DNA of 22,766 bases from Flavobacteriaceae bacterium UBA6231 (GCA_002441545.1 DJWL01000179.1:45662-68427); one strand, 5' to 3'; counted from the first letter of the stretch, positions 1 to 7,190 are shown. The notes: generated from the sequence alone by a model not told the origin. Made by a program: numbers and translations.

Positions 1-283
1 TACGCTTTAGCTGCTTAATCTGAATAAAGTAAGATGAGCCTCGTCCTACTAGGTAGGAGAGCTAAATGTCTCTAGAAAGCCTTGGTTAGCGGCGGTCTGT
101 ATAGAGGCATCGTAAAAGTTAACATAGATTGGGTAGTGCTTTGATGCCCTTTTGAAACTAAAAAGCTAAGTTGTAAGTAGAGTGTTTTTAATCAGCTTAC
201 AAACAAAAATCATGAAAAAACTAAGCGTGTAGAAAGCCTTTTGGTTACTTGTTTGGACGAGAGTTCGATTCTCTCCGACTCCA
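1..283 (+). ncRNA. ssrA: tmRNA (3' part; 5' part lies outside the window)
   Basis: tmRNA rescues stalled ribosomes and adds a degradation tag. The first 18 bases of the window read Tyr-Ala-Leu-Ala-Ala-stop, which is the end of a typical tag reading frame. The 3' end has a tRNA-like half: a T arm with stem GAGAG (259-263) / CTCTC (271-275) around TTCGATT, then the acceptor strand CGACTCC (276-282) and discriminator A283. The genome continues CTT, so the CCA end does not appear to be encoded and would be added by the CCA-adding enzyme. The intervening 240 bases hold the pseudoknot region. The 5' acceptor strand, alanine-accepting half and resume site lie upstream of the window. Confidence 0.93.
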
Positions 284-286
284 CTT

Positions 287-326
287 TTTAAACCCCTCAA
301 AACAATAGTGTTTTGAGGGGTTTAAA
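287..326 (+). terminator. Rho-independent terminator of tmRNA
   Basis: A perfect 18-bp stem (287-304 with 309-326) closes on a 4-base loop just after the tmRNA 3' end. The arm TTTAAACCCCTC contains a strong C/G core flanked by A/T. It also reads as a hairpin on the other strand. Confidence 0.9.
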
Positions 327-534
327 TAAAAAGCGTGTCAAAAATGTGACACGTAGGTTATCAACTTTTGCAACTGGTTTTAATCAGATGTAAAAAAAAT
401 GAAAAATAAAGACTTAATATTTACTTGTCAAAAAGATTTAAATCCTACTTTGATATTCTATTTTTTGACATTAAGGTTTCAATCTCCAAAATATCATAAA
501 CAAATTTCTAAGTCAACTTATTAAAATTGCCTTA

Positions 535-577
535 ATGACAATTGTCATATGGTAGAAGTGTACTATTGCTAATTTTG
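535..577 (+). promoter_or_regulatory. Tryptophanase promoter with palindromic operator candidate
   Basis: TAATTTTG at 570-577 matches the Bacteroidota -7 consensus TAnnTTTG and would start transcription a few bases before the ATG at 593. A perfect 14-bp palindrome ATGACAATTGTCAT occupies 535-548 and contains the only TTG that could act as the upstream element (542-544). The spacer is 25 bases, longer than usual. The overlap of palindrome and upstream promoter element suggests a regulator-binding site. That is inference, and no regulator is encoded nearby. Confidence 0.5.
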
Positions 578-592
578 TAATAAACAAAAACC

Positions 593-1975
593 ATGAATCT
601 TCCTTACGCTGAACCCTATAAAACCAAAATGGTTGAATATATAAAACCATCAACTATTGAAGAACGCAAACAATGGATAAAGGAAGCCGATTATAATTTA
701 TTCAACTTAACTTCAGAAAAGGTATTTATTGATCTTTTAACCGATTCCGGTACAGGAGCCATGAGCGATAAGCAATGGGCAGAAATGATGGTTGGCGATG
801 AAAGTTATGCAGGATCTCAATCCTTTTTAAAATTAAAAGATACTGTAAAACGTCTCACTGGATTCAACTATTTTTTACCAACCCATCAAGGAAGAGCGGC
901 CGAAAATGTATTGTTTTCAGTTTTGGTAAAAGAAGGTGATATAATTCCTGGTAATTCCCATTTTGATACTACCAAAGGGCATATTGAATTTAGAAAAGCA
1001 TCAACCTTAGACTGCACCATTGATGAAGCTTTTAATACTACTGTATATCATCCTTTTAAAGGCAATGTTAATATAGAAAAATTAGAAACGGCTTTAAAAA
1101 ACAATCCAAAGAATAACATTCCTTTTGTCATTGTTACGGTAACCTGTAACTCGGCAGGTGGGCAACCCGTTTCAATGAACAACATAAAAGAGGTTTCTAA
1201 AATTTGTAAAAAATACCACATTCCATTAATAATTGATGCCGCAAGGTTTGCTGAAAATGCTTACTTCATTAAAATAAGGGAAGAAGGCTATAAAGAGGCA
1301 ACCATTAAGGAAATAGTAAAAGAATTTTTCTCATATGCAGACGGTATGACCATGAGTGCTAAAAAAGACGGCTTAGTAAATATGGGTGGATTTATTGCGC
1401 TTAACGATGAAGATGTTTACAAAAAAGCTACCGTTTATAATATCATGTTTGAAGGTTTTATAACCTATGGCGGTTTAAACGGAAGAGATATGGGCGCATT
1501 GGCAGTAGGTTTAGATGAAGCCACAGAGTTTGATTATCTGGAAACAAGAATAAAGCAAGTAGCTTATTTAGGAACACAATTAGTAGAATTTGGAGTACCT
1601 GTTCAACAACCTTTTGGAGGTCACGCTATATTTTTAGATGCCAATAAATTTGTTCCAACCATACCAAGAGATGAATATAGAGCACAAGCTTTAGCTATAG
1701 AACTTTATATTGTTGGCGGCATTAGAGGTGTAGAAATTGGCACTATTCTGGCAGACAGAGACCCATTTACTCATAAAAACAGATATCCTGAATTAGAATT
1801 GGTTCGTTTAGCAATTCCTCGCAGAACCTATTCTTTAAATCATATGAAATATATTGCTTCTGTTATTAAGGAAATTTATGCTACTAGAAGCGAAGCCAAA
1901 AGAGGTTATAGGATAATTGAGGAAGCTCCTATTATGAGACACTTTACGGTTAAATTGGAAAAAATTACAGCTTAA
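593..1975 (+). CDS. tnaA: Tryptophanase (PLP-dependent beta-eliminating lyase)
   Basis: Cleaves L-tryptophan to indole, pyruvate and ammonia in the cytoplasm. The 460-aa length fits the tryptophanase/tyrosine phenol-lyase family. The PLP lysine is K258 in MSAKKDG, the pyridine-nitrogen aspartate is D215 (IIDAARFAEN), and the carboxylate-binding arginine is R405 (RLAIPR). Residues that separate the two enzymes favour tryptophanase: D125 in FDTTKGH (Thr in tyrosine phenol-lyase), I382 in VEIG (Arg in tyrosine phenol-lyase) and H450 in RHFT (Phe in tyrosine phenol-lyase). The gene stands alone, with its own promoter and a downstream hairpin. No Trp-rich tnaC-like leader precedes it and no tnaB-type permease follows. 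The start has no Shine-Dalgarno, which is normal in this phylum. Confidence 0.93.
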   Translation: MNLPYAEPYKTKMVEYIKPSTIEERKQWIKEADYNLFNLTSEKVFIDLLTDSGTGAMSDKQWAEMMVGDESYAGSQSFLKLKDTVKRLTGFNYFLPTHQGRAAENVLFSVLVKEGDIIPGNSHFDTTKGHIEFRKASTLDCTIDEAFNTTVYHPFKGNVNIEKLETALKNNPKNNIPFVIVTVTCNSAGGQPVSMNNIKEVSKICKKYHIPLIIDAARFAENAYFIKIREEGYKEATIKEIVKEFFSYADGMTMSAKKDGLVNMGGFIALNDEDVYKKATVYNIMFEGFITYGGLNGRDMGALAVGLDEATEFDYLETRIKQVAYLGTQLVEFGVPVQQPFGGHAIFLDANKFVPTIPRDEYRAQALAIELYIVGGIRGVEIGTILADRDPFTHKNRYPELELVRLAIPRRTYSLNHMKYIASVIKEIYATRSEAKRGYRIIEEAPIMRHFTVKLEKITA

Positions 1976-1999
1976 ACCGAACTTTAGAGTTATGGAATA

Positions 2000-2038
2000 A
2001 AAAATCCATAATCTACATTGCTTAGGTTATGGATTTTT
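2000..2038. terminator. Bidirectional terminator between convergent genes
   Basis: AAAAATCCATAA (2000-2011) pairs perfectly with TTATGGATTTTT (2027-2038). Four more pairs, one of them a wobble, can extend the stem inward and leave a 7-base loop. A/T tracts on both sides let it serve tnaA rightward and the 72-aa gene leftward. Confidence 0.8.
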
Positions 2039-2059
2039 AAAGTCAAATAGTGTGTAATT

Positions 2060-2278
2060 TTACCAATACTTTTTTTCTAAGGTTTTGATTTTATTTAAAA
2101 TATAATCAGAGTTTTTATCCATCCATTTTTTTTGTTCTTCACTTGCTTTTAAATATTGATTTGAATACAAAGAATATGGATTATTTTCTTGATTTACACT
2201 TTGTTTAAAATCTTCAGATTTTTTAAGACTATTTAATTTATTAAGAAAAGTACTGTTAAGCTTAGTCATAGTAAACAT
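2060..2278 (-). CDS. Small hypothetical protein (72 aa)
   Basis: I do not recognise this protein. It is highly charged and polar (many K, N, S, E), with no signal peptide or membrane segment. Its C-terminal half, around EEQKKWMDKNSDYILNKI, looks helical. It stands alone, ends at the shared bidirectional hairpin and is transcribed away from the structured RNA at 2373. An alternative start is Met4 (ATG at 2269). Reading frame, terminator and amino-acid composition support a real gene, but coding evidence is modest. Confidence 0.6.
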   Translation of the reverse strand: MFTMTKLNSTFLNKLNSLKKSEDFKQSVNQENNPYSLYSNQYLKASEEQKKWMDKNSDYILNKIKTLEKKYW

Positions 2279-2372
2279 GATTATTTAATTTATTAATTTA
2301 CTCAAAAATTAAGAATCATTTCATGACAAAAGTCATTTTTTATTTATCAATTTTTTTTGTATATTAGTGTTG

Positions 2373-2462
2373 TAATATTGAGGGTTCCTACAAAGGAATA
2401 GTAACCCAATATTATGGAGGAAAAAGGAAGTACATTGCGATGTGTTTCCTTTTTCTATTTTT
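2373..2462 (+). ncRNA. Unclassified small structured RNA with its own terminator
   Basis: Two well-formed hairpins lie in tandem between divergent genes. The first pairs TAATATTG (2373-2380) with CAATATTA (2407-2414), then GG/CC after a 2-base bulge, and an inner TTCCT (2385-2389) with AGGAA (2394-2398). The second is a 16-bp helix (2420-2435 with 2440-2455, two G-U pairs) with a TGCG loop, followed by a U-rich tract, and it looks like a Rho-independent terminator. A -7-like box TATATTAG (2360-2367, one mismatch) lies just upstream. The transcript would be about 90 nt. No SRP RNA motif is present. A flavobacterial 6S-type RNA is possible but not shown. An attenuator leader of the downstream DUF486 gene is an alternative. 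Confidence 0.6.
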
Positions 2463-2493
2463 AGAACTTTCCTTTTAAAAATAAATCAAGTAA

Positions 2494-2537
2494 TTGCTTT
2501 ATATAATAATTGAATATATATTTAAATAAATATTCAA
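2494..2537 (+). promoter_or_regulatory. Promoter of the DUF486 gene, with inverted repeat
   Basis: TTG (2494-2496), a 20-base spacer and TATATTTA (2517-2524, one mismatch to TAnnTTTG) fit the Bacteroidota promoter layout. An inverted repeat TTGAATAT (2510-2517) / ATATTCAA (2530-2537) surrounds the -7 box and could be an operator or only AT-rich chance. Confidence 0.4.
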
Positions 2538-2547
2538 CATAAAAACT

Positions 2548-2916
2548 ATGAAAGCAATTTTAACAATTTGCCTCCTTATAATAAGCAACAGCTTTATGGT
2601 TATGGCATGGTATGGCCACTTAAAATTTTCTGAATGGAAATGGTTTAATAAATTAGGATTGGTATCAATTATTCTTATAAGCTGGGGTATTGCTTTATTT
2701 GAATATGTTTTTCAAGTTCCTGCCAACAGAATAGGCTTTAAAGAAAATGGTGGACCATTTTCACTTATTCAGTTAAAAGTTATTCAAGAAGTTATTACGT
2801 TACTTGTTTTTGCAGTGTTTACGTTAGTAGTGTTTAAAACAGAGACTTTAAGGTTTAATCATATTATCTCTTTTGTTTTTTTAATTTTAGCTGTTTATTT
2901 TATGTTTAAAAAATAA
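2548..2916 (+). CDS. DUF486 / DMT-superfamily membrane protein
   Basis: A 122-aa inner-membrane protein with about four hydrophobic segments (roughly residues 3-20, 35-55, 78-98 and 103-120). It has the signature of the DUF486 (DMT_6) family: MAWYGHLKF near residues 18-26, SWGIALFEYVFQVPANRIGF around 45-64 and SLIQLKVIQEVITL around 72-85. The family belongs to the drug/metabolite transporter superfamily by fold. No substrate is known, and such half-size proteins may act as oligomers. It is monocistronic and convergent with the following lipoprotein gene, with only 38 bp between them. Confidence 0.88.
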   Translation: MKAILTICLLIISNSFMVMAWYGHLKFSEWKWFNKLGLVSIILISWGIALFEYVFQVPANRIGFKENGGPFSLIQLKVIQEVITLLVFAVFTLVVFKTETLRFNHIISFVFLILAVYFMFKK

Positions 2917-2954
2917 TAATATTGGCTAATTATTTTAAGATTACTTACTAGTTA

Positions 2955-3710
2955 TCATTTTTTTACAATGACACCATTCTCCAAAATTAAATCATATTTA
3001 TAACCTGCACCAAAATCTTTATTTAAAACTACATCTCCTTTAATTGTAACTACGGAACCAACAGAAACAATATCATTTGAAGTTATTACTAAATCATAAT
3101 CATCTTTGCTTCCATCTTTTAAATGAATCCAGTTTTTACCCATTATTCCAATGTTAATTTTAGTACACTCTCCATCAATTTGAACAGTTTGTCCTTCATG
3201 TTTTTTTGGATTATTAACAATTTCAGAGATTTTAACAGAACCATTCTGTCTAACAATATTTGTTTTAACTGAATTAGAAACAGATTCTTTAACTGTACCA
3301 AGATCTTCATTCTTAGCATCATTTGAACTCAATTGATTTCCATGGTTTGCCGAAACTAAATTTCCTATAAGATATAATTCATCAAATGTTTTGTTTAATT
3401 CTTTACTTTCAAAGTTTTCTTTTAAAAGACCTCCCACATAAAAATAAGTTTCTCCTACTTTAACTTCTTTACTATTTACAGCAATCCAAAAGTTTTTATC
3501 GCCTTCTGACACATTTAAATAAGTGTAGGTTGGTGTTTGAATAGCTTCCTTAACAACTACTGTATGCAATTTTTCAGACTCAGGATTTAATACTTGTGGA
3601 TTAACAGAAGAATCATTATTAACAACTACAGATGGAACAGTTTTATAGTTGTCTTTGCAGCCAAAAAGCAAAAAAATTATAAGTACAGAAATTAGATTAA
3701 TATGCTTCAT
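2955..3710 (-). CDS. Putative lipoprotein with OB-fold-like domains
   Basis: The N-terminus is a lipoprotein signal (hydrophobic core, then LLFGC with lipidation Cys18). A low-complexity linker is followed by two segments of beta-rich sequence: one at about residues 50-115 (TYLNVSEGDKNFWIAVN, VGETYFYVGG) and one at about 160-250 (VQIDGECTKI, NWIHLKDGS, VGSVVTIKGDV). The second strongly resembles the OB-like nucleic-acid/ligand fold often seen in exported proteins, and the first looks like a diverged copy. The linker is Ser/Asn-rich. No catalytic residues are evident. Likely anchored in the outer or inner membrane facing the periplasm. Function unknown. Confidence 0.75.
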   Translation of the reverse strand: MKHINLISVLIIFLLFGCKDNYKTVPSVVVNNDSSVNPQVLNPESEKLHTVVVKEAIQTPTYTYLNVSEGDKNFWIAVNSKEVKVGETYFYVGGLLKENFESKELNKTFDELYLIGNLVSANHGNQLSSNDAKNEDLGTVKESVSNSVKTNIVRQNGSVKISEIVNNPKKHEGQTVQIDGECTKINIGIMGKNWIHLKDGSKDDYDLVITSNDIVSVGSVVTIKGDVVLNKDFGAGYKYDLILENGVIVKK

Positions 3711-3830
3711 TATATGAGGTTTTTAAATTATATGATTATTCTAAAATTAATAAAAGATTATATTCTTGCACAATATTAAAGATATATATTTAAATATTTT
3801 GTGATTGTTATCATGTTTAAATAATAAACA

Positions 3831-3868
3831 AAAAGTCCTTAACGGAAATTAAACCGCTAAGGACTTTT
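3831..3868 (-). terminator. Terminator downstream of the 94-aa gene
   Basis: AAAAGTCCTTA (3831-3841) and CGG (3843-3845) pair with CCG (3854-3856) and TAAGGACTTTT (3858-3868), with one mismatch and an 8-base loop. On the minus strand the stem is followed by a T-rich tract, as expected for the leftward gene that ends at 3924. Confidence 0.82.
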
Positions 3869-3923
3869 GTAGTTGATATAATTAGATTCTAATTTAAAAA
3901 ATATCTAATTAGAGAAACTAGCT

Positions 3924-4208
3924 TTAGCTTATTTTAAGCTTTTTTACTTCTTGTTGTTGCTTCTTTTTCTCAAGCTTTTCAAGTTCAAGCCTTATTTCTT
4001 CGCTACGTTTATTTAACTGACTCATTTTATCTTCTCGTGCCTTTTGCTTTAAAGCCATTTCTTCAAGCCTTAATTGCTCTTTTTTGAGTTCAATTTTTTC
4101 TATTTTTTTATCACGCATTTTTTCTAAAGCAACAGAGGCATAAGCATACCCATACATACTTAGAAACAACAAAGCAATAATACCTAAAATTACGTAACCG
4201 TTTTCCAT
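3924..4208 (-). CDS. Small membrane-anchored coiled-coil protein (94 aa)
   Basis: One N-terminal membrane segment (about residues 5-26, YVILGIIALLFLSMYGYAYA) is followed by about 65 residues that are almost entirely Lys/Glu/Leu/Gln with heptad character, ending in Lys-rich sequence. This is the pattern of a single-pass protein with a long cytoplasmic coiled coil. I do not recognise a family. It is a monocistronic unit with a strong terminator about 55 bp downstream and a perfect -7 box about 95 bp upstream. Confidence 0.65.
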   Translation of the reverse strand: MENGYVILGIIALLFLSMYGYAYASVALEKMRDKKIEKIELKKEQLRLEEMALKQKAREDKMSQLNKRSEEIRLELEKLEKKKQQQEVKKLKIS

Positions 4209-4300
4209 ATGTTAATTAAATTGAATAATTAAAAATCTACCTTACAAATTAATATTATCAAAATTTTAATACAATTATTACGAATCTATTAATTTTAAAA

Positions 4301-4308
4301 CAAAAATA
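4301..4308 (-). promoter_or_regulatory. Candidate -7 box for the 94-aa gene
   Basis: The minus strand reads TATTTTTG, a perfect TAnnTTTG. No clear TTG lies about 20 bases upstream. The 5' UTR would be about 85 bases and contains nothing recognisable. Confidence 0.35.
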
Positions 4309-4383
4309 TATAAATTGATTTTGCGAAAATAAATTAATAGTTAAACAACTAAAAAAGTAGTTAAAATAAAGAATATAAAACAT

Positions 4384-4417
4384 AAAACCTCCTTTTTAAA
4401 ATAAAAACAGAGGTTTT
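4384..4417 (-). terminator. Terminator-like hairpin downstream of the pseudogene
   Basis: AAAACCTC (4384-4391) pairs with GAGGTTTT (4410-4417), and an inner T5/A5 pairing continues the stem. It sits about 40 bp beyond the stop of the degraded leftward gene and is probably its relic terminator. Confidence 0.6.
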
Positions 4418-4455
4418 AATATTGATTAAATTATTAAAAAAACTCTTAAAACTGT

Positions 4456-4878
4456 TTAATCCCCACTCATTTGAGCGTTATACATCCAAATCTCATCCCA
4501 AGTGTTTTTAAATGTTACTTGATATAGACCTAGCTGATTTTGCCAAGGGTTTTCACCATTAACTTTATTAAATCACATCTCTATCAAAATCAGACCAATT
4601 TGGGCTAAAAGAAAAAGTAGCAATATGACGACCAAGGTTTCTTGCATTTGGTCCTAAAACAATATTATAAACCACCGCCTTAGTGGGTCTGTCTTTATAG
4701 TAGGTTTCATTATGCTTTTTTCCTCTAATCTTGCAAAACTTTTAACTTTTCACTATCAGGAGTTAACATAACATCTTCCTTCATTTGTAATCTTTAGAGT
4801 CATCTTGGGCATTTGAAATAAATATGTTGCCAAATACCATGGCAACCATACATACTAACGAAATTGGTTTTTAATTAT
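4456..4878 (-). pseudogene. Frameshifted remnant of a secreted protein gene
   Basis: On the minus strand, three reading frames in sequence give coherent protein. First comes a signal-peptide-like stretch (LVCMVAMVFGNIFISNAQDD), then MLTPDSEKLKVLQD followed by a stop. Next is ETYYKDRPTKAVVYNIVLG with NLGRHIATFSFSPNWSDFDRDV, ending at a stop at 4568-4570. Last, after a further frameshift, is NKVNGENPWQNQ with GLYQVTFKNTWDEIW and a final stop at 4456-4458. At least three frame disruptions and no intact start mark it as a pseudogene of about 135 codons. I do not recognise the family. A relic terminator lies downstream. From 4879 to 5073 I see only AT-rich spacer. Confidence 0.82.
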
Positions 4879-5073
4879 AATTAAAAAGTTTGGTTGGTTA
4901 ATGACTATACAACTATTGCATAGTTTACTTTTAAAAAATAGGGGCTTTTAATTATATAATAAATAGAAAATGCTACTAAATCAATTAAGATGAAAGCTCA
5001 TCATTGGGAGTAACCCAAATATAACAAATTAATTTATATATAACTGAAAATGAATACTTTTAATGTTGTAAAT

Positions 5074-5105
5074 AAAAAAGCCTCTCAAAATTGAGAAGCT
5101 TTTTT
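5074..5105 (-). terminator. Terminator of the thiol/rhodanese cluster
   Basis: AAAAAAGC-TCTCAA (5074-5088) pairs with TTGAGA-GCTTTTTT (5091-5105) with one C/A mismatch. It directly follows the last leftward gene and is T-rich on the minus strand. Confidence 0.85.
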
Positions 5106-5501
5106 TTATTCTTTTTTAACACCTAACCCTTCTTGCTGCCATTTTATAATACCTTCATCTAGGTTATATATTTCATGAAACCCAAACTTTAAAAGCTTTT
5201 CGGAAGACTTATAACTTCTGTTACCAGACTTACAATATAAAATTACAGGTTTTTCTTTATCTAATTTTTTAATCTCTTCATCAAAAGAGGATGAAAAATA
5301 ATCTATATTTTCTGCATTTGCTATAAATCCTGAATGATATTCTTCAGGTGTTCTTACATCAATCAACTGAACATTATCTTTTTTTAAAAGTTCTTGCATT
5401 TCTTGAACAGAAATATTTTTTATACCAGAATCTGTCTGTCCTTTACAACTAAAAAAAACAAAAGAAGTTAGTATACTTAATAATATCAATAGATTTTTCA
5501 T
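5106..5501 (-). CDS. Rhodanese-like lipoprotein
   Basis: A 131-aa single-domain rhodanese exported as a lipoprotein: hydrophobic N-terminus, then VFFSC with lipidation Cys19. The rhodanese fold covers about residues 28-127. It has the entry motif LIDVRTPEEYHSGFI (46-60) and the active-site loop CKSGNRS starting with C90, the residue that carries persulfide. Probably a periplasmic or membrane-attached sulfurtransferase or sulfane-sulfur carrier. It lies 12 bp after a second, cytoplasmic-looking rhodanese and is last in a leftward thiol-redox cluster. The physiological sulfur donor is unknown. Confidence 0.88.
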   Translation of the reverse strand: MKNLLILLSILTSFVFFSCKGQTDSGIKNISVQEMQELLKKDNVQLIDVRTPEEYHSGFIANAENIDYFSSSFDEEIKKLDKEKPVILYCKSGNRSYKSSEKLLKFGFHEIYNLDEGIIKWQQEGLGVKKE

Positions 5502-5513
5502 AATTGATTATAA

Positions 5514-5822
5514 TTACTCTATTTCCCCTTCCCATTGCAGCATACCTCCAATAAGGTTATAGGTGTTTTCAAAACCTATTTGTTCCATAATTTTACAGGC
5601 TTGACCGCTTCTATTTCCTGATCTACAATAAACATAATAGCTTTTACTTTTATCAAGCTTTTCTATTTCTGAAACAAAATCTGCTCCTCTATATATGTCT
5701 ATATGTATTGAATTAGGTATTTTTCCATCTGCAACCTCAGCATCTGTTCTTACATCTAAAATCACCGCATTTGAATCATTTTGCAACTCTTCAACCCATT
5801 CTTCTTGTGATAAATTCTCCAT
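5514..5822 (-). CDS. Cytoplasmic single-domain rhodanese
   Basis: A 102-aa protein that is essentially one rhodanese domain without a signal peptide. It has VILDVRTDAEVADGKIP (20-36) and the active loop CRSGNRS with C66, and ends in GGMLQWEGE. It resembles small GlpE/PspE-type sulfurtransferases and is also often annotated as rhodanese-like. Followed after 12 bp by the exported rhodanese, suggesting paired roles on the two sides of the membrane. A perfect -7 box lies in the 82-bp gap to the upstream gene, so these two genes may have their own promoter. Confidence 0.9.
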   Translation of the reverse strand: MENLSQEEWVEELQNDSNAVILDVRTDAEVADGKIPNSIHIDIYRGADFVSEIEKLDKSKSYYVYCRSGNRSGQACKIMEQIGFENTYNLIGGMLQWEGEIE

Positions 5823-5843
5823 TTTTATTAAAATTTTAAGTCA

Positions 5844-5851
5844 CAAAAATA
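5844..5851 (-). promoter_or_regulatory. Candidate internal -7 box before the rhodanese pair
   Basis: The minus strand reads TATTTTTG, matching TAnnTTTG exactly, 22 bp before the start codon of the cytoplasmic rhodanese. No TTG element is seen at the usual distance. Confidence 0.4.
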
Positions 5852-5904
5852 ATATATATCAATAACTTATTTTAAAAATTCACTATTGAATTTAATCTTT
5901 TTTA

Positions 5905-6519
5905 TTAAACCTTAATGGAGCAGCCAATTGCTTTTGTTTCTGTTTGTTTAACAGTTTCTCCTTTTAATAAAGCATCAACAGCATCTTCAACATATTTTAT
6001 TTTAACCGCTTCTGTATCTTTGTAATTATCATCAATGGCACCAATATATTTAACAACATTTCCTTGTTTTGTTTTTTGCAAAACAAACATATGTGGTGTT
6101 TTAGTTGCACCAAATTTAGGATATACATGTTGGCCTTCATCAACTAAATATGGAAATGAATATCCTTTTTCTTGAGCTCTTAGTTGCATACTTTTATAGC
6201 TATCGCCTGGTTGAACTTCTGGATTATTTGGATTAATAGCTATTACGGGATATCCTTTAGAAGCATACTTTTTATCTAATGCAATTATTCTATCTTCATA
6301 GGCTATCGCAAAAGGGCATGTATTGCAAGTAAATGTTATAATAAATCCTTTAGCATCTTTGAAATCGGATAAGGATATCATTTTTCCATCTACATTTTTT
6401 AATTCAAAATCAGATACTACATCTCCTATTTGATAACCTTCATTTAGAGCAACATTGTTATTAGTAAAATCACTAATAAATGTTACTAATATCATTGATA
6501 AAAAAACTGGTGTTTTCAT
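5905..6519 (-). CDS. Exported thioredoxin-fold redoxin (AhpC/TSA-like)
   Basis: A 204-aa protein with a short hydrophobic N-terminus that is probably a signal peptide. A thioredoxin fold follows from about residue 28: IGDVVSDFELKNVDGK (31-46), then FTCNTCPFA with a CxxC pair C65/C68, and cis-Pro sequence GATKTPHMFVL around 135-145. The T-C-N-T-C-P-F signature is typical of the redoxin-domain family often annotated as thioredoxin family protein, not of classical TlpA. A conserved-looking Cys sits near the C-terminus (IGCSIKV). It starts 6 bp after the TlpA-like gene, so the two are surely co-transcribed. Confidence 0.85.
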   Translation of the reverse strand: MKTPVFLSMILVTFISDFTNNNVALNEGYQIGDVVSDFELKNVDGKMISLSDFKDAKGFIITFTCNTCPFAIAYEDRIIALDKKYASKGYPVIAINPNNPEVQPGDSYKSMQLRAQEKGYSFPYLVDEGQHVYPKFGATKTPHMFVLQKTKQGNVVKYIGAIDDNYKDTEAVKIKYVEDAVDALLKGETVKQTETKAIGCSIKV

Positions 6520-6525
6520 AATTTG

Positions 6526-7071
6526 TTATTTTAAGTATTTAAGAATTTCATTCTCTAAAGATTCGTAAGTAAATGATTGTTCAAAAAATTTAGAATCATC
6601 ATTTTTATATATAATCGTTGCTGGAATTGAACCAGACCAATCTTTATTTACTTGCGGTATCCATGCATTCATATCAACATCATCTAAAGCAATAACCTTC
6701 GATTTTAAATGATTTTCAACAATGAAGGGTTTTAATTTTGATTCATACAAATGAGGAAAATCTAAACTTACTAATATAACCTCTACATTTTTATCTGCAA
6801 ATTGAGTATTAAGTTTTTCAAAATAAGGTAATTCTTTTACACAAGGCGCACACCAAGTAGCCCAAAAATTAATAACATATATTTTATCATCTTTTTTGGT
6901 TAAAAACTTTTTAAAACCATTAAAATCGTAAATATCCAGTTGAACACTGTCTTCACTAAACTTCATGTTTTCTACGATTCCTTCTTTATTTTCTGATAAA
7001 TTACTGTTACTTTTATTTTGCTTACAACTTATAAGAAATCCTGCTAAAACAATTATATATATATATTTCAT
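6526..7071 (-). CDS. TlpA-like thioredoxin lipoprotein
   Basis: A membrane-anchored periplasmic thiol-disulfide oxidoreductase. I place the start at the ATG at 7071, not the one 33 bp upstream. The shorter form begins MKYIYIIVLAGFLISCK, a clear lipoprotein signal with lipidation Cys16, while the longer form adds unrelated residues. The mature 181-aa protein has a TlpA/ResA fold with INFWATWCAPCVKELPYF and active cysteines C74 and C77, and a cis-Pro in GSIPATIIY. It is first in the leftward cluster. Its start lies about 120 bp from the divergent trp leader, so the two transcription units share this control region. Confidence 0.88.
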   Translation of the reverse strand: MKYIYIIVLAGFLISCKQNKSNSNLSENKEGIVENMKFSEDSVQLDIYDFNGFKKFLTKKDDKIYVINFWATWCAPCVKELPYFEKLNTQFADKNVEVILVSLDFPHLYESKLKPFIVENHLKSKVIALDDVDMNAWIPQVNKDWSGSIPATIIYKNDDSKFFEQSFTYESLENEILKYLK

Positions 7072-7145
7072 ATGGTTAAAATTAAATATTACAATGTCAA
7101 TCACATCTCGTTTAACAAATTTTTAATTAAAAAAGTATTAAACTA

Positions 7146-7176
7146 TTGTGTAATTATATTGTCTTTTCTATATTTG
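7146..7176 (+). promoter_or_regulatory. Promoter of the trp operon
   Basis: TTG (7146-7148), a 20-base spacer and TATATTTG (7169-7176), a perfect TAnnTTTG, form a textbook Bacteroidota sigma-A-type promoter. Initiation would fall around 7182-7186, only a few bases before the leader-peptide ATG at 7191. Confidence 0.75.
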
Positions 7177-7190
7177 ACCAAATAAAAAAC

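Noticed and set aside
334..353. Short inverted repeat CGTGTCA / TGACACG after the tmRNA terminator
   Set aside because: Only 7 bp, no T run and no gene to attach it to; probably chance or a minor relic.
549..572. Seven-codon ORF MVEVYYC before tryptophanase, as a tnaC-like leader
   Set aside because: It contains no Trp codon and overlaps the predicted -7 box, so it would lie mostly upstream of the transcription start.
2373..2462. SRP (4.5S) RNA
   Set aside because: The conserved SRP apical motif with its GGAA-type tetraloop and asymmetric loop is not present.
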